DNA of 64,000 bases, taken from positions 86,213,023-86,277,022 of the forward strand of contig CM067373.1 in NCBI GenBank assembly GCA_034401795.1. Direction: 5' to 3'. Shown here piece after piece: positions 11,548-21,220 of this stretch. The stretch comes from Chaetoderma sp. LZ-2023a. Lineage: Eukaryota > Mollusca > Caudofoveata > Chaetodermatida > Chaetodermatidae. How positions within the stretch are numbered: the stretch's first letter is position 1; each line of letters begins with the position of its first letter. A model generated the notes under the pieces. It had not been told where the DNA came from. It worked only from the letters and a program-made list of their open reading frames with translations, and did no database searches. Both the position numbers and the translations under genes were made by a program.

Positions 11548-12327
11548 CCATGAACATCAATTTGAACATTTCCGGTCTGTTGTGGAGATACAGACCCTTG
11601 TTCTGAGAGATCAGATCTCTTGTGTCTGGAAGAGGGATTGGATTGCAAATCAGAAGGGCCAGCAGATCTGTAAACCATGATCGGCCTGGCCAATGAGGGG
11701 CGATCAGTAGCACTTGGCATATGCCCTCTCTTATCTTTGCTTGAACTTTCGGGATGAGAATCGTTGGAGGACACGCATAAGCATACATTCCTTTCCAACT
11801 TCCCACCAGTGCATCTACTGCTAAGGCTAGCGGGTCCGGGATCGGTGACACGTATGTGACCATCTTTGCATTTTGTTTCATTGCAAATAGATCCACATTT
11901 GGCTTGCCCCAATGTTTGAATAGAACCTCCACTACCGATTGGTTGAGCTGCCATTCCGTCGGACGAGAAAACGTCCTTCGACTGAGAGCATCCGCTAGGA
12001 TGTTTAATCTTCCTGGAATGTGTGCTGCCCGAAGAATAATATTCCTCTCTTGGCACCACAGCAGAAGGTTCCAAATCATCATACACAACTCCGGTGATCA
12101 TGTCCCGCACTGGTGGTTCAAATAAGACACCACTGTTGAGTTGTCTGTCCTTACTAGGACAATCTTATCTCGGATTAAGCTCTCGAATTTTCGAAGTGCT
12201 AATGCCACCGCTAATAATTCGAGATCATTGATGTGTTTCTGAGCATTGGTCCGATCCCATTCCCCTGACACTGACTGATTGTCCAATACCGCTCCCCAAC
12301 CCGTCGTCGACGCATCTGTGATAGACT
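11504..12327 (-). pseudogene. B1 RNase H and post-RNase H remnant
   Basis: The frame preserves TDASTTGWGAVL, LELLAVALAL, VRTDNSTVVSYL and IPGRLNILADALSR, the four acidic motifs of retroelement RNase H. The conserved module PNVDLFA...YVSPIPDPLA follows. Everything expected before it (RT motifs 1 to C) is absent: near 12,325 the sequence jumps to the spacer next to gag. A stop (TGA near 12,100) and small breaks are also present. Confidence 0.8.
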
Positions 12328-12399
12328 AATTCACTTGGGTGAAGATTCTCTACTCCCTTCATTCCTGACATCACCGGAACGGATCCCGCCCGAAACACG

Positions 12400-13460
12400 T
12401 CAGGACCGTCCTCTACGGCCACCCCGCAGTTTCTTGGAATATGACGGTACGGGATCGCCGCCACGGCCATCCTTACGATAGCCGCCGCGACATGAACCGC
12501 CACCCTTCCTGTCCTCCTCATACGGCCTCTTACTAGAAGACTTGTATGAGGATGAACGGCCCGGTCCCTGTGATCCGGATTCCCAATGAGCATCATGGCC
12601 AGAAGGACGGAAGAGAAATCTCTGGCGCTGCCTCTGTTGCTCCTGCCGATGCTGCTTATAGGACTGCTGCGGCCGAGTCCTCTTCGTCGACTTCCACGAC
12701 TTGCCGACTACTTCTTGCTCTGCGACCACTGACGCAACCTTGGATAAGGCTTGCCGTGCCGAGCCGCCGAACAAGCCTGGACCAATGAAGGGCGCAGAAA
12801 ACAACGCAGCCATCATCTCAGGTCCTGGTTCTATGCAATCGACTCATTCTCCTCCGTTCCGCCAATGATCTAGTGATCACCCTGGCCAGGCAATCCTGGG
12901 ATAAGCGCATGGTGTCCCGGACAACTCCGGGAGCAACCTCTGGCACTTCCCCACCTTCCGCCATGCAGGTCAGCATACCCTGTAGGATGGTACAACCGTG
13001 TGAGAGTGCAGCCATGGCCGCTCTCACCGCATCCTCAATGAGAGTTAACTCATTAAAAGGATCCTTATTGGCCTGGAAAACCAAGGGACGAGAACGACCC
13101 TTAGATTTACCAGCCAAAGGCCTATTCAATGCCTCTCTCTCCCCAATGGAAAGCCGAGGAAGCCGGGCATATTAATGGTAGGCCTGCTCTGGAAAGCCGA
13201 CCCTACTCCTTATCCCCTTAGGGGCCTTGAGCAGCGAATAATCTGGCTGAACCAGATGATACGCCGCAACTTCCAACATGTCGGAAGTCTGCGTGTCCAA
13301 GGGGAACATCTGCATGGCCGAAGAGCCACTTGACAGAGCGCTAGCCGCTCGCTCTGACATCCGCTCCATCGCCGGATCGCGCTGAGATCCTTGATCCAAT
13401 GCCAACCTGAGACGGTCGGACATCCATCCAAGGACCTCCACCCATTAAGCTTCGGTGCAG
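12400..13460 (-). pseudogene. B1 gag, 3' part
   Basis: Three consecutive frames (13,441-13,172; 13,129-12,818; 12,816-12,400) are separated by stops or shifts. They carry SERAASALSSGSSA, then a GPGLFGG motif shared with family A gag, and end in a basic Gly/Arg/Ser-rich tail (RGGYRKDGRGG) that could bind RNA. At the boundary with A1 the gag frame is interrupted after ESSF (coded on the other flank) and continues here with CTEA.W. The stop TAA in that stretch is absent from the B2 copy. Confidence 0.75.
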
Positions 13461-13501
13461 AATAAACGAAATCTAGGATTTCTTTTTTCACGAGAGAGTT
13501 G

Positions 13502-13678
13502 ATACTTACCTCCCTAATACTTTTGATATTGCTAAATATTGGCTTTCACTCAATAAACACTCAGATTTAAAACAGTTAGGTGCCCCTACTGGGCAGGGAG
13601 TCAGAGCGTAGTCTGGCGGATGCCAGCCCCACCTCCGCGCATGCGCAGACTAGCACTTCCTCTGACTAGATTATTGGC
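13502..13678 (-). repeat. A1 left inverted terminal repeat
   Basis: About 177 bp, starting ATACTTACCTCCC and ending near AGATTATTGGC. It includes the palindromic GCGCATGCGC block. The 38 bp outside it are specific to this end. Confidence 0.9.
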
Positions 13679-13748
13679 TGACACACATGCAACTATTAAG
13701 AGCCTGAAGACCGAGCCTCTGTGGGGTGGAGAGGCCGGGTCCGTATCT

Positions 13749-13847
13749 AGGGAGGTAAGTATCAACTCTCTCGTGAAAAAAGAAATCCTAGATTTCGTTT
13801 ATTTCACTTCAAGAGTATACTTACCTCCCTAATACTTTTGATATTGC
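13749..13847 (-). repeat. A1 internal complementary region
   Basis: 13,749-13,800 is complementary to the left end (13,464-13,515) and 13,801-13,847 to the right end (20,407-20,453). The two halves meet at GATTTCGTTT/ATTTCAC, which represents the joined ends of a circular form. Confidence 0.9.
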
Positions 13848-14386
13848 CAGAATTCGAAAGTGAATCTGGCGGGAGGGAGGCGAGGTCAAAAGACCAGCTC
13901 ATCCCTATACGCTTTTCTGCGTTTAAGGCACTTAAACTTCTGAAACTGTAAGAAAAAACAGTCAGGTTTTGACTAACCATCGGATAACACTACCGATGTA
14001 TGAGAGATGACCGAATGTCACATGCGCTCCCCCCCCCCCCCCTCCTTCCTGGGAGGAAGAGTCGCCTGACCTCAATGTCCTATACGCTCTCTACGTACAA
14101 GTGCCATGTACTACAGGACAGAGACGAAAAAACTCCATTTTCGTAACTCTCAACAATGAACCACACAAATACACAAACCATCACCATATTAATAACGGGT
14201 AATCGTGACAATACAATCAACAACGGACAACACATGAACAAGACTGACCTTGTTGAAAATGGCTGCTGACATCATCTTCCCATTGGTAAAGACTGATGCA
14301 GGCCCAAAAAAGTGGGTGTTTCCATAAATTAATTGTGAAATATATAAGTAATGAGGAAAAAACCTCCTCAAAAAATATAAACCGAG

Positions 14387-17323
14387 TTATTTTTTCAAAA
14401 TCGACAAGGCGAGAGGATTAGAGGTGTCACGGAGATAATGGTCTGTAAAACTTGACTCACAGTGCCACTGAGCCACCGACATAATATCATCCACAGGGAC
14501 CCCATTAAATAGGGCCGTGGATGTCACTACGCCGCGGACACTGTGAGCCTTGGCCACGTCAACCTGCTTCCCGGTGGCGGATTTATGGCAAAACTGAATG
14601 CATTCCACAATCCACCTGGAAATGGTGTCCTTAGAAGCCCTGCCATGGGGTTCAATATATGACAACCATAACGCTGACTGGTCGGTGCGCCACTCCGCCG
14701 TACGTTGTTTGTACCGGCGCAGCGCCCGGACGGGACACCATGCTTTAGAATTAGGATCATATCTAGTTAAAGCAGGCAAAATAATAGGTTGACCTGGATA
14801 TTTCAACGACTGATTTTTAGCCAAGAAATTAATCCTAGGTAGCAGCTTAAGGCCTTCCCCTGAAACCACAAAACGGTCATCCTCGGCTGATAAGGCATGA
14901 ATTTCACTCCTATGCCTAGCCGAGGCCGCAGCAATTAAAAACACAGTCTTCAGTGTTAATAGTTTCATAGAAATGGAACTAAGTGGTTCAAAAGGCTTAT
15001 CACCTAGTACTTGAAGCACTAGCGATAAACTCCAAGACGGAATCACAGGTGGATTCCTTGGTCTTAGATTGCCCATGCCTTTAATTAATACATTTAATGT
15101 ATTTACTTCATCACTTCCCCTCTTAGCCAAGCAAGGAATAACAGACATTAATGCTGATTTATAACCAGCAATAGAGTTAGGCTTGAGGCTATAGGCATCA
15201 TAGAGGTGACAGAGGAAATCAGCTACTACTTGAATAGATGAATCCATTGGATCAATACATCTTTTTGAGCACCATTCTGCAAATCTGTTGATTTTATAAT
15301 TATATGCTCTGGAGGTTGACCCCCTCCTGGCTTTGGCCATAAACATGGCTGCTTGCTCAGAAAAGCCCTCCTTAATTCTAGATTCCTTGACAACATCCAC
15401 GCAGTCAATCTGAACATTGACGGATTGTTGTGAAGGGCCTTGCCCTGGAAGATAATATCGTCCATCAGAGGCAGAGGAACCGGATTGCAGACCAGAAGGT
15501 CCAGCAGATCCGTATACCATGATCGGCTTGGCCAATCCGGGGCGATCAGAAGCACTTGGCATTCCTCCTGTCTGATTTTCTGAAGAATTTTTGGAATCAG
15601 GATTGCTGGAGGGAATGCGTATGCATACATTCTCCCCCAGCTGATAGCTAACGCATCTGTTGCGAAAGCGCTTGGATCCGGAATCGGAGAGACGTACGTC
15701 GTCATCTTCGCATTCTTCTTCGTTGCGAACAAATCGATGTTGGGTTTCCCCCAATGGTCGAACAGACGATCCGCCACACATTGATTTAGTTGCCATTCCG
15801 TGGGTAAAACACTCATCCTTCGGCTCAATGAGTCTGCTAGCAGGTTTAACCTTCCCGGAATATGAACTGCTTTCAAGGTAATCTGGTGATCCAGACACCA
15901 ACAAAGCAGTTTCCATGTCATCATACAGAGACTGGGCGACTTCGTTCCGCCCTGGCGGTTTATGTAAGTCACAACTGTTGAGTTGTCTGAACGAATAAGA
16001 ACAATCTTGCCCTGAACTTTCTGTAAGAAATGTTCCAGGCCCAGGACTACTGCTCTTAGCTCCAGTAGATTTATATGTTCCTTTGACTGTTCCAGATTCC
16101 AAAGCCCTGATATCGTGGACTCTTCCAGGCAAGCTCCCCAGCCCTCCATCGATGCATCTGTATACACAGTCACCTGAGGGTGGGGAGGGGTTAGCAAAAC
16201 CCCCGGCAAGAGATTCTCTGTATTCAACCACCATTGCAGGTGGTGAATGAGAGGCGCCAACACTGACACATTCGAGTCCAGCGAACCTGTACTCTGGGTC
16301 CATTGTGTCATGAGAAATAACTGGATCGGCCGCCTGCGTAAGGCGGCCTGAGGAATGACTGGTTCCAATGAAACCATCAACCCCAGCATTCTCAAGTAAA
16401 CCCGTGCCAGGACATGACGACTGTCGCACACTGACTGAATTAATGAGATGAGTTTCTGAACTCTCTCCTGAGTAGGATAAACATATCCTGTCTCTAGATC
16501 GAAGAACATCCCCAGGTAAACAAACTTCTGGGATGGAGTCAGCTCTGATTTTGGGAAATTGATCATCCAGCCTAAGTCTGTGAGAGTTTTCAAAACAATC
16601 TCCAGATTGGCCGACAAACTTTCCCGGGTGTGCGCTTTCAACAGCCAGTCGTCTATGTACGTGTGGACTGCTATGCTTCTCCTGCGGAGGTATGCTGTGA
16701 TCGCAAGAACCACACGGGTGAAAACCCGAGGAGCCGTGGAAATTCCGAAGGGCAACACCCTGAATTCCCACTGTCTGCCCTGGAATGCAAATCTCAGGAA
16801 GCGACAGAAACTCCCGTGGATGGGGATGTGGAAATAAGCGTCCTTCAAATCTATCGACGCCGTCCACATCCCCCTCTCCAACCCCGCCAACACCGAGCGC
16901 ACCGTTTCCATCTTGAAACTGGGCGTCTCGATGAACTTGTTCAATGGCTTGAGGTTGAGAATCGGTCTCCACCCTCCGGTGCTTTTTGTTACTAAGAACA
17001 GGGTTGAATAGAAGCCCGGACACCTTTGTGCCGGCTGAATAGCTCCTTTTTGTACGATGGAATTTATCTCCTCCTCGATACACAACCTTTGCTCTGGATC
17101 TCTCGGAATGGGAGTCCAGACTGGCACTAGAGACAGTCGCGACGGCGGGCCTGTCATCCACTCTGGATGATACCCGACGGAAAGCCATCGCAAGACTAAA
17201 CGGTCCTGAGTTAACCGTTCCCACTCTTGCATGTGGTCGGCTAGCCGGCCTCCCACCGGTCCACCTAGGGACCGCGGTGGACACAAGGCATGCAAGAGCG
17301 GCACTGTCTCCGTCGCCATACAC
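14387..17323 (-). CDS. A1 tyrosine recombinase ORF, active-site Arg replaced by His
   Basis: A 978-codon frame in the gag phase; its ATG (17,323) lies 4 nt before the RT ATG. The first roughly 650 codons run in another phase across the RT/RNase H region and are Gly/Ser/His-rich with no recognised fold. The last roughly 320 form the YR: EGFSEQAAMFM, the Arg box, HSVR (HxxR), AQWH and FTDHYL (Tyr). In A1 the Arg box reads SARHRSEIHALS instead of SARRRSEIHALS. Aligned to RxSE of XerD-type recombinases, the lost residue is catalytic Arg I (CGT to CAT, plus-strand base 14,913, a CpG transition). The enzyme is probably inactive here. Confidence 0.85.
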   Translation of the reverse strand: MYGDGDSAALACLVSTAVPRWTGGRPASRPHARVGTVNSGPFSLAMAFRRVSSRVDDRPAVATVSSASLDSHSERSRAKVVYRGGDKFHRTKRSYSAGTKVSGLLFNPVLSNKKHRRVETDSQPQAIEQVHRDAQFQDGNGALGVGGVGEGDVDGVDRFEGRLFPHPHPREFLSLPEICIPGQTVGIQGVALRNFHGSSGFHPCGSCDHSIPPQEKHSSPHVHRRLAVESAHPGKFVGQSGDCFENSHRLRLDDQFPKIRADSIPEVCLPGDVLRSRDRICLSYSGESSETHLINSVSVRQSSCPGTGLLENAGVDGFIGTSHSSGRLTQAADPVISHDTMDPEYRFAGLECVSVGASHSPPAMVVEYRESLAGGFANPSPPSGDCVYRCIDGGLGSLPGRVHDIRALESGTVKGTYKSTGAKSSSPGPGTFLTESSGQDCSYSFRQLNSCDLHKPPGRNEVAQSLYDDMETALLVSGSPDYLESSSYSGKVKPASRLIEPKDECFTHGMATKSMCGGSSVRPLGETQHRFVRNEEECEDDDVRLSDSGSKRFRNRCVSYQLGENVCIRIPSSNPDSKNSSENQTGGMPSASDRPGLAKPIMVYGSAGPSGLQSGSSASDGRYYLPGQGPSQQSVNVQIDCVDVVKESRIKEGFSEQAAMFMAKARRGSTSRAYNYKINRFAEWCSKRCIDPMDSSIQVVADFLCHLYDAYSLKPNSIAGYKSALMSVIPCLAKRGSDEVNTLNVLIKGMGNLRPRNPPVIPSWSLSLVLQVLGDKPFEPLSSISMKLLTLKTVFLIAAASARHRSEIHALSAEDDRFVVSGEGLKLLPRINFLAKNQSLKYPGQPIILPALTRYDPNSKAWCPVRALRRYKQRTAEWRTDQSALWLSYIEPHGRASKDTISRWIVECIQFCHKSATGKQVDVAKAHSVRGVVTSTALFNGVPVDDIMSVAQWHCESSFTDHYLRDTSNPLALSILKK
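15226..17319 (-). CDS. A1 reverse transcriptase / RNase H
   Basis: A 697-codon frame if it starts at the ATG at 17,319 (MATETVPLL), 38 bp past the gag stop. The frame is open further upstream, to 17,607. RT: GGWRPILNLKPLN, ASIDLKDAYFHIP (motif A Asp), LPFGISTAPRVF (motif B), VHTYIDDWLL (motif C) and YLGMFFD. RNase H: VYTDASMEGWG, LELRAVVLG, IRSDNSTVVTYI and LADSLSR. A module PNIDLFATKKNAK...YVSPIPDPS of unknown role follows. It uses the +1 frame relative to gag and overlaps the YR frame over 2.1 kb. All RT and RNase H catalytic residues are present. Confidence 0.88.
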   Translation of the reverse strand: MATETVPLLHALCPPRSLGGPVGGRLADHMQEWERLTQDRLVLRWLSVGYHPEWMTGPPSRLSLVPVWTPIPRDPEQRLCIEEEINSIVQKGAIQPAQRCPGFYSTLFLVTKSTGGWRPILNLKPLNKFIETPSFKMETVRSVLAGLERGMWTASIDLKDAYFHIPIHGSFCRFLRFAFQGRQWEFRVLPFGISTAPRVFTRVVLAITAYLRRRSIAVHTYIDDWLLKAHTRESLSANLEIVLKTLTDLGWMINFPKSELTPSQKFVYLGMFFDLETGYVYPTQERVQKLISLIQSVCDSRHVLARVYLRMLGLMVSLEPVIPQAALRRRPIQLFLMTQWTQSTGSLDSNVSVLAPLIHHLQWWLNTENLLPGVLLTPPHPQVTVYTDASMEGWGACLEESTISGLWNLEQSKEHINLLELRAVVLGLEHFLQKVQGKIVLIRSDNSTVVTYINRQGGTKSPSLCMMTWKLLCWCLDHQITLKAVHIPGRLNLLADSLSRRMSVLPTEWQLNQCVADRLFDHWGKPNIDLFATKKNAKMTTYVSPIPDPSAFATDALAISWGRMYAYAFPPAILIPKILQKIRQEECQVLLIAPDWPSRSWYTDLLDLLVCNPVPLPLMDDIIFQGKALHNNPSMFRLTAWMLSRNLELRRAFLSKQPCLWPKPGGGQPPEHIIIKSTDLQNGAQKDVLIQWIHLFK

Positions 17324-17356
17324 ACCGGAGTGGTTCTTACCGCGGTAAGCGTCCTG

Positions 17357-19350
17357 TCAGGACCGATAACCACGCCCAGATCCTCGCGCACCCCGCCCCG
17401 CCCCGCGCGCACCTTGGTGCGCGGGCGGCTGCCTGGCTGACGGCGCCTGAGGAACCTGCGCCCCCCTCGCTGCTGGCCGAACCGCACGCGGCCGAGGCCG
17501 ACGCTGCGACGGTGGCTGGCCTCTGACTTGGCCAGCACCACCTCGAGCCTGCAGGGGACGATACGCAGGGGCCGCGGCGCGAACGTTAGCACGACGCAGC
17601 ACTTCAAACTGCTCGCGCAGCGCCCTCTGGTTATTCACCAGGGTGACCGTCTCCTGGAGGTGGCGACATCCCTCACCTCCAAAAAGACCAGGACCCGTCA
17701 TAGGCGTACGGAGTAGCCTATTGTACAGGTCCTGAGACGGGCACAGATTGTCCAGGGCAAACGTGCGTCTTGCCCGGACACTCCTGGTCACCGCCCGAGT
17801 CATACAGTCCAGCGCCAGGTTAATACCATCCTGGATGGCTCGCTGGACCGTGACCGGGCTTGGCTGGCGCGATGCGGATGCCGTTACTACCCCCTGTAAC
17901 AGCTGGGAGACGTGGGACAGAGCGGCAATCGAAGCCCTCCCACTCTCCTCCGCATCACGCAACGCGGTATTCGCCGAACGCAACGCGTTCGAACACAAGA
18001 CCCCCGTGTCAGAACGGGAGCCTGGCCGCGCATCCTCACCCAAAGCCGCGCGGTCATCCACGCTGGGCTTGGGTACCACACCGTACCGCTGGTAATCCAG
18101 GGGCACGATGCGACAACGCTTGGCCACCTCGCGAGGGGCCTTCGCGAGACGTCCACTCGAGTTAATGGATGACTCCGCCGCCTTGAACATGTCAACGACA
18201 TGCTCCGCCAGCGGCAGAGAAGGCATAGCGTTAGCAGTCGGTTTCCCAGCTAACCACTCAAGCTGACCAATCCTCCTCCGTGGCTAACTGCGAGCGCTCT
18301 ACAAGACGGGGTCCTTCGTCTTCCTCCTGAGCGCAAGCAGTAGAGCTTGACGGCGGGTACGCTGATACACCTGGCAAGCCAGGGAAAACATGCGGGCCTG
18401 ATAGCACCGGCATGACAATATCACTGGTTTGACCAGGAGCAGGCACCGTAGCAGAGCGCGGGGTATATACCGCCCCACCACGGGCCCGGCCAGCACCAGC
18501 AACACCCTCGGCAAGCCGAGGTATGCGGTACCGCTGGCCATCAGCAGCGCCCTGGGCCACCACCTGAGCCGCGGACTTTACTCCAGGGTGAGTAAAACCG
18601 TGGAAGAAGCCGCCTGTATTCCCCGCGAGGGGTGCACAAACGTCTTCATCCATGTCCACGTCGTCAGACGGCGACCCTAGCAGGTAATCCTCATCACCCT
18701 GGTCAGAAAGATTAGACCCCGGGTCAGCAAAGAGAGCTAACCCGGGCTGACCAGGAACGGTGCCATAGGAGGTACTGGCCACCGCGGCGTGCGGATACCC
18801 CTGGACTGATAAGCAGCCCGCGGGTTCCAGCGACAACCGTCCACGGTCCCCTCTCGGCGCGGCAATAAGCCTGCTGCCAGGGTCGTGGAACGCCCCCTCT
18901 AATGGGGCCACCTCTGAATCGTCGAACAACGGAAGCGGTCTAAGGAAAACCGATCCAGAGGCGGGGATTACCTGCTCCGAAGCCGATGATGAGGACAGTA
19001 AAGGATTTGGTCCAGGAAGCATGCCACGAATCAACCCTGGAACCAAATCCTTTATTGTCCTCTTCATCTCTCCCAACATCTCGGTCCGGAAGGCCTCCAT
19101 ATCCACCGCGGACGAGACCTTCCCCTTACCCTTCCTACTTACAACCTCTCGTTTCCGCTTCTTCTTCTTCTCCTCCTCTACCACCTTGTCCGTCGCCTGT
19201 AAGCAGCACAAGAATTCGGACATTAACTCGCCCCCCCCAGTGCTTACATATGTCACAATTAACCAAGGGACCACAAGGGCTACATTGATAGCACAGATGA
19301 GGCCAGAACTTTTCATGTAGAAAACGTCCACAGGACGCGCAACCCGGTCC
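17357..19350 (-). pseudogene. A1 gag exon 2 (frameshifted)
   Basis: Starts with the Cys/His cluster GPGCASCGRF...HLCYQCSPC....CDICKHW, then a Lys/Glu-rich stretch (EEEKKKKRKREVV), an acidic middle region, GPGLFGG, and an Arg/Gly-rich basic tail. The frame changes at a run of eight C (19,231-19,238; A2 has seven) and again at a deletion between AACCAC repeats (18,252-18,257), which removes about 71 bp relative to A3. The remaining pieces are 18,258-19,364 and 17,357-18,226. A capsid/nucleocapsid role is inferred from position and basic tail. Confidence 0.75.
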
Positions 19351-20116
19351 CTGAAACAGGGCAAAGGACAAGGAGTATGAGCAAACTAGTTAAGCTTAAA
19401 CACTCAAACCAACTCAAAGAGAAGGAAAACGATCATAAAGATCAATATACATCAGAAACCAGCATAGCGACTTGAATTGCTGATAAATACATAGCCAGGC
19501 TGATTATGACGTCATTAATCCCGTGACAGGAAAAATTCGATCCCAACAAAACATCCAAGTGCAAGGACGAATTGTATGCTGAATGGATACGTCGACTACA
19601 CAACCATCAGATACATATAGATAACTCTTTTCTGGCAAAAATGTTAATTATCTCCCTTTGCTTGTTTACTATAATTAACATCACCACATTATCAATAACC
19701 AGATACCTGACACTTTGTATAGACAAACCATCCAACGTGACGAACTGGAGAACTCCACCATCTGCACGCCTCTTAACTCTCTCCACCTCATGGGGAAGGA
19801 ATTGGATCAAGAGGGCAAAGTGAGAAGACCTTTATACTAGGCCTCCAACTCACTGGACATAATTTTTCATTTGGTTAGATAACCTAACAGTATTAGTAGG
19901 AAATGGAACCATGGTGGAGAGAAAACTAACTCTCTGCTGCTGTGATGTCACCACCTAGCGTCATACAGACCTGTGGACATAAACAGAAAGAGAAATTAGC
20001 CTTAGGTAGCACCGAGTTGACATAAACCAACTAACCAAGGCGCTTATCACGGTAAACGCGAGTCCCGGAAACACAATACACCGGGAAGAAAACTCGCTAA
20101 TTTTACTAGAAGTCAC

Positions 20117-20167
20117 CTGATTTAAAGGTCCTAAGTCCTCCTTTGGCGAAGTGTTCCTTCCTGCCAT
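20117..20167 (-). CDS. A1 gag exon 1 (predicted), MAGRNTSPKEDLGPLNQ
   Basis: A 17-codon frame from ATG to CAG/GTGACT. The main gag frame has no ATG ahead of its Cys cluster, but a clear acceptor (TTTGCCCTGTTTCAG) stands at 19,351-19,352. Joining phase 0 to phase 0 gives LNQ/GPGCASC. The intron would be 766 bp (19,351-20,116). The same exon is present in A2 and A3 with mostly tolerated changes. Expression evidence is lacking. Confidence 0.6.
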
Positions 20168-20259
20168 CCAAAAAAGTGACTATCACTCCAAATAACCCCA
20201 CTTAAACAGTTTAAGAATAAGAAAAAGCTTTTGCACAAAAAGACATGTGTGATCTCTCT

Positions 20260-20437
20260 GCCAATAATCTAGCAAAGAGGAAGTGCTAGTCTGCGCATGC
20301 GCGGAGGTGGGGCTGGCATCCGCCAGACTACGCTCTGACTCCCTGCCCAGTAGGGGCACCTAACTGTTTTAAATCTGAGTGTTTATTGAGTGAAAGCCAA
20401 TATTTAGCAATATCAAAAGTATTAGGGAGGTAAGTAT
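20260..20437 (-). repeat. A1 right inverted terminal repeat
   Basis: Inverted mate of 13,502-13,678, ending GGGAGGTAAGTAT, followed by the end-specific ACTCTTGAAGTGAAAT. Confidence 0.9.
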
Positions 20438-20453
20438 ACTCTTGAAGTGAAAT

Positions 20454-21220
20454 GAGGATTCGCCCATTAACGGACTACCATTCTCATCCTCCTTCTGACC
20501 CTTGGATGAGTAGGCCACTGACGACCCATGCTGAGAACCATGGACTACACGTCTTTCAACATGAACTGAGTCCATAGCCCGACTACTTGCGGCTCCTGTA
20601 TCCAGTGAATTGCCAGACATGGATTCACCGCAGTCCATCGGCTCCAGCACGGGAGCCGGGACTACAGCTGCCTTTACCACGGCAGGCGACGGAACTCCGA
20701 GAGGAGCCGTGCTTACTGCCGCCGAGATGCTGACCACCCTGCTGGCAGACCCATACAAAACCCGAGGGAGACCCTTGGGACGAACTCGGTCCTGCCATAT
20801 GCGAAAGATACGGCATGCCAGAATCTTCCATCAGAAGATCTTCTTCCTCCGCCGTCAGCTCTTGAGCCAAAGCAGGAGGAAGGACAGGTGCTCGTTCCTC
20901 CACAGAAATGGCCGGACCACCAATAGGTTGCCTTGCACCAGCCAGCATCACCGGAACCGTGGACTGGAAAGAGTCGCACATCGCCTTGAATTGGGCCACC
21001 CATACACCCAATGCTAAGTCCATGCGCTCATTCAGACCTTCTTCCAGACCGTTAACGGATGCCTGATCCACTTTGGCCGCCTTGTCCCTCGCAATCCTCT
21101 CCAAACGCGCACGCCGATCACGATCAAACTCTGCCACCAACTCCGATGACCACTTAGCACAAACATCGCAAGGACTCCCAACCTTGCACTTCGCTCAAGC
21201 CACGCAGTGGTGTCTAGAAA
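20454..21220 (-). pseudogene. B1 gag, 5' part with Cys cluster
   Basis: Begins with HHCVA then stop, AKCKVGSPCDVC and the charged segment ELVAEFDRDRRARLERIARD. The stop is TGA at 21,195-21,197, where B2 has Cys (TGC). A frame change near 20,750 links SQGSPSGF to the Ala/Val-rich stretch that ends EDENGSPLMGESSF at the A1 boundary. A pyrimidine tract ending TTTTCTAG precedes HHC and looks like a splice acceptor. No product could be made from this copy. Confidence 0.7.

Larger units (their letters stand above)
13464..20453 (-). mobile_element. A1: DIRS-type retrotransposon inserted in B1 gag
   Basis: About 6.99 kb. In the minus orientation: outer end (GAAGTGAAAT), ITR, gag exon 1, intron, gag exon 2, RT/RNase H, overlapping YR, a noncoding stretch (13,848-14,386), ICR, then ITR and outer end (AAACGAAATC). 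AAT stands at both borders. Defects: an extra C in a C run in gag, a deletion of about 71 bp in gag (18,252-18,257) and Arg-to-His in the YR active site. Overall nearly identical to A3 and slightly less so to A2, so young. Confidence 0.9.

Noticed and set aside
14387-17323. The first ~650 codons of the YR-phase ORF as a separate known protein
   Set aside because: The sequence is largely a phase-shifted reading of RT/RNase H and shows no recognised fold. Its open status is reported as a finding instead of a product.
17748-18172. Long plus-strand frames inside A gag and RT (also in A2 and A3)
   Set aside because: They are shadows of the GC-rich minus-strand genes, with no motif of their own.
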